A DNA stretch of 8,322 bases from Mariniphaga sp. (lineage in GTDB: Bacteria > Bacteroidota > Bacteroidia > Bacteroidales > Prolixibacteraceae), in NCBI GenBank assembly GCA_025363795.1, contig JANYLE010000409.1, positions 1 through 8,322 of the forward strand, written 5' to 3'. The translations under genes and the position numbers were made by a program. The notes beneath the pieces are model-generated. The model was not told where the DNA came from. It saw only the letters and a program-made list of their open reading frames with translations, and ran no database searches. This document shows, piece by piece, positions 1 through 4,840 of the stretch; positions within the stretch are counted from its first letter, which is position 1; each line of letters begins with the position of its first letter.

Positions 1-431
1 GTTACGGTTCCATGAGGCACCTTATTCACCTTGTACAAATCAGCCTTGCCGCCACCAACGAGAAAGACATTGAAAACAGAAGCCACATCACGGATCACGT
101 AGACGTTGTTCGGATCGGTGCATTTAAGCCCGTCAACCATGAAAGAGTAACTGTGCAGGTCGGATGACAATACCGGCGTAGTGTAACTCCACACCCCTTT
201 GTCGTCTTTGGTCATCACCTCTGAGCCCGGAATCCATCCCTGGGCCGGTAACCAATCACCAGATATTTTAACCTCTTTGGCATTGGGTGCCTGGAAACGG
301 AAGATAACCGTGTTGTCCGCTTTGACTTCGGGCGAAACAATTTCGGTCGCGCCCCATAAGGCTTGCTGGGCAACAGCGTTAAAACCGGTAATTAACAGAA
401 AGGCAAGTGCAATTAAAATTTGTTTTCTCAT
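1..431 (-). CDS. Secreted esterase, alpha/beta-hydrolase family with N-terminal E-set/CBM48-like domain (partial, 3' end outside window)
   Basis: The frame is open from an ATG at 431 down to base 1, giving 143 visible codons; the stop lies beyond the left edge. The first 22 residues (MRKQILIALAFLLITGFNAVAQ) form a classic Sec signal peptide ending in A-x-A/Q, so the protein is exported. Residues about 28-115 read as an immunoglobulin-like E-set/CBM48-type domain: 'VIFRFQAPNAKEVKISGDW' is the strand pair typical of that fold, followed by 'KGVWSYT' and 'HSYSFMVDG'. The 'VPHGTV' at the visible end is the linker seen in enterochelin-esterase-like and feruloyl/acetyl-xylan esterases of Bacteroidota before the catalytic hydrolase domain. 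The catalytic Ser/Asp/His are not in the window, so activity is inferred from family. Substrates in this family are usually acyl groups on hemicellulose. It is divergent from the metallophosphoesterase gene, with the repeat array between them. Confidence 0.85.
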   Translation of the reverse strand, partial: MRKQILIALAFLLITGFNAVAQQALWGATEIVSPEVKADNTVIFRFQAPNAKEVKISGDWLPAQGWIPGSEVMTKDDKGVWSYTTPVLSSDLHSYSFMVDGLKCTDPNNVYVIRDVASVFNVFLVGGGKADLYKVNKVPHGTV

Positions 432-659
432 TGATTTTAGATTTAATCGGGTATGAATTATTTTAAATATAAGTTTTCAGGATTGTCCGTTAAAAAGCAG
501 CACCGACAGGCGATTCAATGTGAACAATTGGCAGATACCTGGGTGGCTACGAAACAATAATTAGTAATTAAAAGCAAAAGTAAAAAAAAATAAAGACGAC
601 TCATCTTTTGTTATCGCGCAATATCAAATGGTGCAGCAAATACGTTTAAAACTGCACCC
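432..659. other. A/T-rich divergent intergenic region left of the repeat array
   Basis: No ORF with protein-like composition is present on either strand. The region is A/T-rich with poly-A tracts (for example 582-590). It should hold the promoter of the esterase gene; the only candidate box seen is at 575-582. Confidence 0.5.
575..582 (-). promoter_or_regulatory. Possible Bacteroidota -7 box upstream of the esterase
   Basis: On the minus strand this reads TACTTTTG, an exact match to the Bacteroidota -7 consensus TAnnTTTG. No clear TTTG -33 element sits 19-21 bases upstream, where there is only an A/T tract. It would give a leader of about 140 bases before the esterase ATG at 431. The match is short and lies in A/T-rich DNA, so chance is a serious alternative. 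Confidence 0.25.
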
Positions 660-1079
660 ACTTCCGCCTGGATTGTGTTTAACCCGGTCGCCTCTATGCG
701 GCGTTCTGCCCGGATTGCGCATCGTTCTGTTCAGTTACTACGCTGTTCTGCCCGCTTCACCTGAAACACTGTCATGTTGAGCTGCCGCTCTGTCATGTTT
801 GGACGCAGTTCTATCCGGTTAGTGCTTAGCACTGTAAGGTTTGCACATCGTTCTGCCAGGTTTGTGCTTCGCCCTGTTAAGTTGGTGACCTGTTCTGCCC
901 GGATTGCGCGTCGTTCTGTGAAGTTGGGACGGCGTTCTGCCCGCTTAACCTGCCGCTCTGCCGTGTTGGTGCGACGTTCTATCCGGTTCGTGCTTAACAC
1001 GGTAAGGTCTATGCGGCGTTCTACCGGGTTAGCCCTGTGTTTGGACTGCTTTGCCTGTAGTTCCGGTGTGTCCGGAGCA
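660..1079. repeat. Degenerate tandem array, about 20 units of exactly 21 bp
   Basis: Reading in 21-base steps from 702 gives units such as 702-722, 723-743, 744-764 and onward to 1017-1037, with decaying units at 660-701 and 1038-1079. The most conserved part of a unit is its first 14 bases, about CGTTCTGYCMGGTT, followed by a looser G-Y-G-C tail. Adjacent units differ strongly, while phase is kept without any insertion or deletion not a multiple of 21. Plus-strand A content is only about 13% over 702-1037 (hand count 43/336). There are no spacers, so it is not a CRISPR array. Open frames with a 7-residue period run through it on both strands (774-1271 plus; 731-1000 minus, GTG start), but neither looks like a normal gene. 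Its function is unknown. It fills the gap between two divergent genes. Confidence 0.85.
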
Positions 1080-1087
1080 TCATGTTA

Positions 1088-1101
1088 CCGTAAAAATACG
1101 G
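1088..1101. repeat. Small inverted repeat at the right edge of the 21-bp array
   Basis: CCGTA (1088-1092) and TACGG (1097-1101) are separated by AAAA. This 5-bp stem lies in the diverged spacer between the in-phase array and the outlying unit at 1115-1135. No T-run follows on either strand, so it is a poor terminator. It may be incidental. Confidence 0.35.
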
Positions 1102-1114
1102 CACTAAAATTTCC

Positions 1115-1135
1115 GGATCTGACCGGATTGTGTTA
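1115..1135. repeat. Outlying, out-of-phase copy of the 21-bp unit
   Basis: This segment matches the array consensus at about 16 of 21 positions by eye, including an internal CTGACCGGATTGTG block. It is displaced by 14 bases (or -7) from the phase of the main array, so the array once extended further right or was broken by an insertion/deletion. A ten-base string GGATTGTGTT occurs here (1125-1134) and at the left edge of the array (670-679). Confidence 0.5.
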
Positions 1136-1349
1136 TATTTATTCATTCAATACACTAAACTTGAAAACCAAAAGTTCTTTTACTGTAAATACAGAAAAAG
1201 ATAACATGCATGCAGCCTTCCCTCCCGGGAATCAGGCGTTGAAATTCGATACGGACAGGAAGGATCATTAGATAAAGATATGTTTTGCTGACGAAACTTG
1301 AAATGAGCATACTCAATCAACATATTTTATTAATCTTAAATTCGACGAT
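1136..1349. other. Intergenic region between the array and the phosphoesterase gene
   Basis: No convincing gene is seen; the C-terminal part of the plus-strand frame that crosses the array ends here at 1271 and has no family features. The stretch contains short palindromes (TGCATGCA at 1207-1214, TCCCGGGA at 1223-1230) and the dyad at 1298-1320. A weak promoter-like TTTC-N20-TATATTTA (1110-1141) lies at its left edge. Confidence 0.4.
1298..1320. promoter_or_regulatory. Imperfect dyad upstream of the phosphoesterase gene
   Basis: TTGA-aa-TGAG-cata-CTCA-a-TCAA forms a two-part inverted repeat centred near 1309, 30 bases before the ATG at 1350. Just upstream, 1279-1287 reads TATGTTTTG, which resembles the Bacteroidota -7 box with one extra base between TA and TTTG. 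The dyad could be an operator or a leader hairpin. No -33 element was recognised, so support is weak. Confidence 0.25.
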
Positions 1350-2699
1350 ATGAAAACAATGAACGTTTTTGTATTTCTGAGCCTGGTCATTTTGGCGGTT
1401 TGCTGTACCAAGGACCCGTTTATGAATCAAACTGATCAGCAATCGGATCAGGAGAACAGTTTAAAATCTGCTCTGCCACACCTGAAAATTGCGGTAATGT
1501 CGGACATCCACTTTCTGGACCCGACATTGTTAACGAATGGTGCAGCCACGGGAGCTGCATTTCAGACCTACCTCAATTATGATCCCAAGCTGATCCAATT
1601 CAGTGGTCCGATTTTATCGGAAGCCCTGGCTGAAATTGTGGCAGCAAAGCCGGATCTTCTGCTTATACCCGGTGACCTGACCAAAGACGGCGAGAAGGTT
1701 AGCCATGAAACAATGGCAATTTTGCTTAAGCAGGTTTCGGATCTTGGGATCAAAGTTTTTGTGATTCCCGGAAACCACGACATCAATAATCCTGAAGCAG
1801 TGGCCTATAACGGCAACGATGCGACACCGGTGCCTTCCATTTCAGCCGATGATTTTGCAAACATCTATTCCGGGTTTGGGTACCAGGATGCCATTTCGAG
1901 GGATGTCAATTCGCTTAGCTATATCTGTGAACCATTCAACAAAGTTTGGATTCTTGGTATTGATGATTGCAAATATTACATGAACGGATCTTTGGCAACA
2001 GTAAGCGGATTAATCAAAGAAGGGACGATGAATTGGATTCAGGATCGGCTGGCCGAGGCGAAGAAGAAAAATATAACCGTTTTCGCCATGATGCATCATG
2101 GCATCGTGGAACATTATTCAGGACAGCAAACGCTTGATCCGGGCTATGTGACAGACAACTGGCAAATGAAAGCAGATGCCTTGATCGATGCAGGGCTGAG
2201 AGTCATGTTTACAGGTCACTACCATGCGAATGATATTACGATGCGGACAAAAGGAAACAATGCATTATTTGATATCGAGACAGGCTCCCTTGTTACCCCG
2301 CCAAGTCCATTCCGCATCATCAGTATGGATCCTAACAATATGAACATTGATACAAAACATATCACCACCATCGCGGTTCCTTTTCCCCCGGGACTTGATT
2401 TTGTAACCTATTCAAATTTATTCATATCGGGGCATTTGGATGGTATTTTCACCTATATGCTCACGAATAATCCCTATAATGTACCGCTGGCAACAGCAAC
2501 TACGATAGCTCCTCTTTTCAGAAATGCCTTTATGGCTCATTATGCAGGGGATGAACACATCACGCCGGAAGAAAAGGCGAAGGATGATTATGCCGGTTTG
2601 TTGTCTCCTCAGCTGGGAATAATATTACATAACCTATGGACTGATTTGTCCCCGGCAGATAATCAGTACACGATAGATATGCGGAAAAAACTGAAATAA
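1350..2699 (+). CDS. Calcineurin-like metallophosphoesterase, putative lipoprotein
   Basis: The 449-residue protein starts with a hydrophobic signal (residues 4-17) ending in LAVCC. C18 or C19 is a plausible lipidation site, although the V or C just before the cysteine is not ideal for a lipobox. All hallmark metal-binding motifs of the calcineurin-like phosphoesterase superfamily are present in order: D-x-H at D52/H54, GD at 108-109, GNHD at 141-144, MHH at 248-250 and GHYH at 289-292. It should therefore hydrolyse a phosphomonoester or phosphodiester with a two-metal centre, probably on the cell surface or in the periplasm; the substrate cannot be read from the sequence. About 150 residues follow the last catalytic motif and form a C-terminal extension I do not recognise. 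The ATG at 1350 is preceded by an A/T-rich stretch without Shine-Dalgarno, as usual in Bacteroidota; M4 is an alternative start. It converges on the gene at 2845-3528. Confidence 0.9.
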   Translation: MKTMNVFVFLSLVILAVCCTKDPFMNQTDQQSDQENSLKSALPHLKIAVMSDIHFLDPTLLTNGAATGAAFQTYLNYDPKLIQFSGPILSEALAEIVAAKPDLLLIPGDLTKDGEKVSHETMAILLKQVSDLGIKVFVIPGNHDINNPEAVAYNGNDATPVPSISADDFANIYSGFGYQDAISRDVNSLSYICEPFNKVWILGIDDCKYYMNGSLATVSGLIKEGTMNWIQDRLAEAKKKNITVFAMMHHGIVEHYSGQQTLDPGYVTDNWQMKADALIDAGLRVMFTGHYHANDITMRTKGNNALFDIETGSLVTPPSPFRIISMDPNNMNIDTKHITTIAVPFPPGLDFVTYSNLFISGHLDGIFTYMLTNNPYNVPLATATTIAPLFRNAFMAHYAGDEHITPEEKAKDDYAGLLSPQLGIILHNLWTDLSPADNQYTIDMRKKLK

Positions 2700-2782
2700 T
2701 AGATTGTGGTCCTCAGCCACTATGCCACCAGATTGGGGGGAACCGAAAGAACTGTATTTCAAAGTTGGGTACAATTAAAAAA

Positions 2783-2820
2783 AACCGGAAATACCACACG
2801 CTATTGTGATATTTCCGGTT
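2783..2820 (-). terminator. Strong hairpin terminator in the convergent gap
   Basis: AACCGGAAATA (2783-2793) pairs perfectly with TATTTCCGGTT (2810-2820). A further CACA/TGTG inner stem (2795-2798 with 2805-2808) closes a six-base loop. On the minus strand the stem runs into a T tract (complement of A2777-2784), making this a standard intrinsic terminator for the gene ending at 2845. On the plus strand only a weak 'gccttta' follows, so it may stop the phosphoesterase transcript less efficiently. Confidence 0.85.
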
Positions 2821-2844
2821 GCCTTTACTTACCTTACTTCCCTA

Positions 2845-3528
2845 TTATGCCTCAGCTTTATCCTTATTTTTCAGCGTTTTGCCTTTGCCATAATCATCGA
2901 TCAAACGGGCAGCTATGTAATCCCTGATAAAGGATTGGTCATCCAGTAAACCTTCAACCAGGTCATCAAGAATGTCAATCAAATGGCGCATATCGCTGAT
3001 ATTATTGGCGATATCATCACCTGATGATGATTTGGCAATGTTGGTAGTGCTCCGGTTGTCGACGTGTCCCTGGTACTCGGTAATCAGGTTATTGATCTGA
3101 TCAATTTCATCGTTGGTTACTTTGAACGTGCCAAGATTAGCCATGTGTTTAACGGCAATATCCGTTATGGCTTTGCAACGATTGATCACCTCCTTTTCAG
3201 GACCACGCGAAATAGAACTGATAGATACATCCACGAGTGGAATCAGTGCCAAAAGCCTGTTTTTCTTGGCATATGCGCTGATTTTTTTACTCATTTTGCA
3301 AGTTTTTGTTGCAAGGGTGTCGAGTGCGTTGTCTTTTGCTGAAGTGTGCCCTTTTCCCGACAGGCCCGACTCGATGGCTCCTTTAGCTGAAATATCAGCC
3401 CTTTTCGCCTTCATCTCTTCCATCACTTCAACAATTTCGGACTCATTTTCCCACAATGAAATTCCGCCGAACATGTAAGCCATCACACGATCGGACATGT
3501 TTAAAAAATTAAATTCGGTTTGATTCAT
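2845..3528 (-). CDS. Uncharacterised all-helical protein of Bacteroidota
   Basis: I chose the ATG at 3528 (MNQTEFNFLN...), giving 227 residues. The frame is open further upstream to an ATG at 3615, but the extra 29 codons are A/T-rich, overlap the putative promoter region and do not read like protein. There is no signal peptide and no membrane segment; residues 91-105 are hydrophobic but too short. The sequence is predominantly amphipathic helix, with charged helices at about 30-48, 64-90, 110-133, 138-156 and 171-212, ending in a lysine-rich tail. The layout resembles a broad group of cytoplasmic 210-240-residue helical proteins found in Bacteroidota. They begin MxxTxFNFLN-like and end with a helix of the type 'F...Y..AR.I.D.G' (here residues 200-214). 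This resemblance is recalled, not searched. No catalytic motif is visible and I assign no function. It is monocistronic, with its own terminator at 2783-2820. Confidence 0.8.
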   Translation of the reverse strand: MNQTEFNFLNMSDRVMAYMFGGISLWENESEIVEVMEEMKAKRADISAKGAIESGLSGKGHTSAKDNALDTLATKTCKMSKKISAYAKKNRLLALIPLVDVSISSISRGPEKEVINRCKAITDIAVKHMANLGTFKVTNDEIDQINNLITEYQGHVDNRSTTNIAKSSSGDDIANNISDMRHLIDILDDLVEGLLDDQSFIRDYIAARLIDDYGKGKTLKNKDKAEA

Positions 3529-3635
3529 AGTTTTAAAATTTACATTTAATAAAATTGCACCTACATAACAATCAAATAAACTGTAAAAATATTGGTAAGT
3601 ATCAGGATGATGCAAGGTATAAAAAATATTTCAAA

Positions 3636-3643
3636 CAAATATA
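3636..3643 (-). promoter_or_regulatory. Possible -7 box for the helical-protein gene
   Basis: The minus strand reads TATATTTG, an exact match to the Bacteroidota -7 consensus TAnnTTTG. It lies 108 bases upstream of the ATG at 3528, implying a leader of about 100 bases. No TTTG is found at the -33 position. Instead a 14-bp palindrome (3659-3672) occupies that spot. Confidence 0.35.
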
Positions 3644-3658
3644 AATTGAGTTAAAAAA

Positions 3659-3672
3659 AATTCTGCAGAATT
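3659..3672. promoter_or_regulatory. Perfect 14-bp palindrome, possible operator
   Basis: AATTCTGCAGAATT is its own reverse complement. It lies 16 bases upstream (minus strand) of the candidate -7 box at 3636-3643, where a regulator could interfere with or replace -33 contacts. It has no loop, so a protein-binding site is more likely than an RNA hairpin. A/T richness makes chance possible. Confidence 0.35.
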
Positions 3673-3684
3673 AAATTAACAACA

Positions 3685-3724
3685 AAAGAGGCCATCTCAA
3701 ATGTAGAATTGAGATGGCCCCTTT
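3685..3724 (-). terminator. Hairpin terminator downstream of the BSP peptidase gene
   Basis: GGCCATCTCAA (3690-3700) pairs perfectly with TTGAGATGGCC (3709-3719), with an eight-base loop. After one mismatch, AAAG/CTTT extends the stem outward to 3685 and 3724. On the minus strand the inner stem is followed by CTCTTTTGTTG, a moderate T-rich tail. It begins 53 bases after the stop codon of the gene ending at 3777, the expected position for that transcript's end. Confidence 0.8.
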
Positions 3725-3776
3725 AATCTCCTGAGGCTTTTGTCCCGGCCACAGGTTATTGAAATTATTCAAATAA

Positions 3777-4511
3777 TTAATTCACGTTTGGCAAGGTTGG
3801 ATTTTGCGAATAGGCCAGCCACAACTCGTCAATTGTTTTTCCGGTCAGTTTTTTCCAGATTTCACCGTTATCGTAGGTTTTGTCACGCCCTGCCTGATCC
3901 AGTTTTTTTACAATACCCTTGTGACCTGAATATTCTAACCATGCAAGAAACCGGGCAGTAATCCTGTAGCTGTTATCGTAATTCTGTTTTGCTGAAAATT
4001 TAGGCAGGCTCCATCCGGCCTTTTCATTACTGACGCCATAGGCATAGCGCGCATAATCAGCAATCCCTTCGGTAAGCCAGCCCGGCATATTGTTTTCATC
4101 ACCATAAGCCTGAACAATATGCATGGTTTCGTGTGTCACAACATCAATATCATTGGGATGGCTGGTCATATACTTTGCACTAAAAACGACCTTGTCATTG
4201 GATGTACCCGCAACGCCATCATAGTCCGGATCAATCACAAACGTGACAAGCTTAGTAACCTTTTTGTTATATTGATTAGCCAATGCCGGATACACTTTGA
4301 AATAAGTATCGATGAGCTTCTGGTTGATTTCCTGGCTGAATAATGGTGCTTTACACTCGAAAACCAGCGTATATTTCCCCTTTTTGATGGTTTGCACTTT
4401 ATCCGTTGATGAAACTGCTGCCGGCTTTTGAGCAAGACCAGTAATTGAAGTCCCTAAAAAGAGCATCAATGCAGTTAAAATTGACCATCGAAGACTGTTT
4501 GTATTGTTCAT
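3777..4511 (-). CDS. Secreted basic-secretory-protein-like (BSP) zinc metallopeptidase
   Basis: This 244-residue protein has a signal peptide: a hydrophobic run at residues 10-22 followed by ITGLAQ, with likely cleavage around 27/28. The diagnostic stretch is HETMH at 127-131, a zincin HExxH motif. About 12 residues later comes 'GWLTEGIADYARY' (144-156) with the conserved E148 and D152, typical of the BSP family (plant basic secretory proteins and bacterial relatives). The two HExxH histidines should bind zinc and E128 act as catalytic base; the third ligand is probably in the second motif. Upstream, the TFVIDPDYDGVAGT region (90-103) and the 'VVFSAKYM' strand (108-115) fit the family core. 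Length suits a single-domain member. It is likely an extracytoplasmic protease with unknown targets. The gene stands alone between terminators at 3685-3724 and 4772-4811. The ATG at 4511 places the signal peptide at the very N-terminus. Confidence 0.87.
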   Translation of the reverse strand: MNNTNSLRWSILTALMLFLGTSITGLAQKPAAVSSTDKVQTIKKGKYTLVFECKAPLFSQEINQKLIDTYFKVYPALANQYNKKVTKLVTFVIDPDYDGVAGTSNDKVVFSAKYMTSHPNDIDVVTHETMHIVQAYGDENNMPGWLTEGIADYARYAYGVSNEKAGWSLPKFSAKQNYDNSYRITARFLAWLEYSGHKGIVKKLDQAGRDKTYDNGEIWKKLTGKTIDELWLAYSQNPTLPNVN

Positions 4512-4534
4512 TCGTTTATATCGCTTTTAAGTTA

Positions 4535-4645
4535 TTATATATCTATGGATTGAAAAGCTAATCTTTGATTAGCTTTGACGCTACTCATGGAACTCGCAAG
4601 GCGATAAACATTCCCTTTTGTGGCAGCCTGCCATGCTCGTTTCAT
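4535..4645 (-). CDS. Possible small ORF, 36 residues
   Basis: An ATG at 4645 opens a 36-codon frame beginning MKRAWQAATK and ending QSIDI before TAA at 4535-4537, 23 bases short of the BSP peptidase start. The start is preceded by A/T-rich sequence (AATTATA) like other starts in this window. The peptide is basic and has no signal or membrane segment. The perfect hairpin at 4554-4576 lies inside its coding region. It could be a leader peptide for the peptidase gene or a chance frame. No homolog is recognised. Confidence 0.22.
   Translation of the reverse strand: MKRAWQAATKGNVYRLASSMSSVKANQRLAFQSIDI
4554..4576. repeat. Perfect 10-bp inverted repeat upstream of the BSP peptidase
   Basis: AAAGCTAATC (4554-4563) and GATTAGCTTT (4567-4576) form a 10-bp stem with a three-base loop, 43-65 bases upstream of the ATG at 4511. 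No T-run follows on either strand, so it is not an intrinsic terminator. It may be an operator or a 5'-leader RNA hairpin. Confidence 0.55.
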
Positions 4646-4722
4646 TATAATTAGTTTAATATTTCGATGTTTTTGTGCAGCAAAGATAAAATCATCCGCC
4701 TGATATATTTTATAAAAACAGC

Positions 4723-4748
4723 GCCCGGTCAGTAATAAATGGCCGGGC
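4723..4748. terminator. GC-rich hairpin terminator, second of a tandem pair after susD
   Basis: GCCCGGTC (4723-4730) pairs with GGCCGGGC (4741-4748), including one G-U type pair, around a ten-base loop. T-runs flank it on both strands (T4753-4757 on plus; complement of A4715-4719 on minus), so it can act in either direction. On the minus strand it lies about 24 bases beyond the hairpin at 4772-4811 and would catch read-through from susD. Confidence 0.7.
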
Positions 4749-4771
4749 TACTATTTTTAATATTTAAAAAA

Positions 4772-4811
4772 TAGCCAGGTGTTTAATGATTCATCAGTTC
4801 ACACCTGGCTA
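4772..4811 (-). terminator. Primary intrinsic terminator of the susCD operon
   Basis: TAGCCAGGTGT (4772-4782) pairs perfectly with ACACCTGGCTA (4801-4811) over an 18-base loop. A-tracts on both outer sides (4765-4771 and 4811-4818) give a T-run after the stem on the minus strand. It starts 30 bases past the susD stop codon. Confidence 0.88.
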
Positions 4812-4840
4812 AAAAAAAGATACGATTAAAACTTAAATGA

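Noticed and set aside
731..1000. Minus-strand 89-codon ORF across the array as a gene
   Set aside because: It starts at GTG inside the array and follows purely from the absence of stops in a 21-bp unit. No independent coding evidence is visible.
660..1079. CRISPR array
   Set aside because: Units are directly abutting with no unique spacers, the repeat itself is degenerate, and no cas gene is present.
774..1271. Plus-strand 165-codon ORF across the repeat array as a gene
   Set aside because: Its first two-thirds is only the translation of the 21-bp repeat (Arg/Ser-rich heptads) and the remainder has no family features. The start lies inside the array with no upstream signal. It is kept as part of the repeat entry, not as a CDS.
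2706..2927. Plus-strand ORF downstream of the phosphoesterase
   Set aside because: It runs through the terminator hairpin and into the opposite-strand helical-protein gene. Its composition is not protein-like.
3529..3615. N-terminal extension of the helical protein to the ATG at 3615
   Set aside because: The extra 29 codons lie in A/T-rich leader-like sequence, and the protein starting at 3528 has a typical family-like N-terminus.
3690..3719. Inverted repeat as mobile-element end or attachment site
   Set aside because: It has the form and position of an intrinsic terminator for the peptidase gene, and no transposase, integrase or matching second copy is seen.
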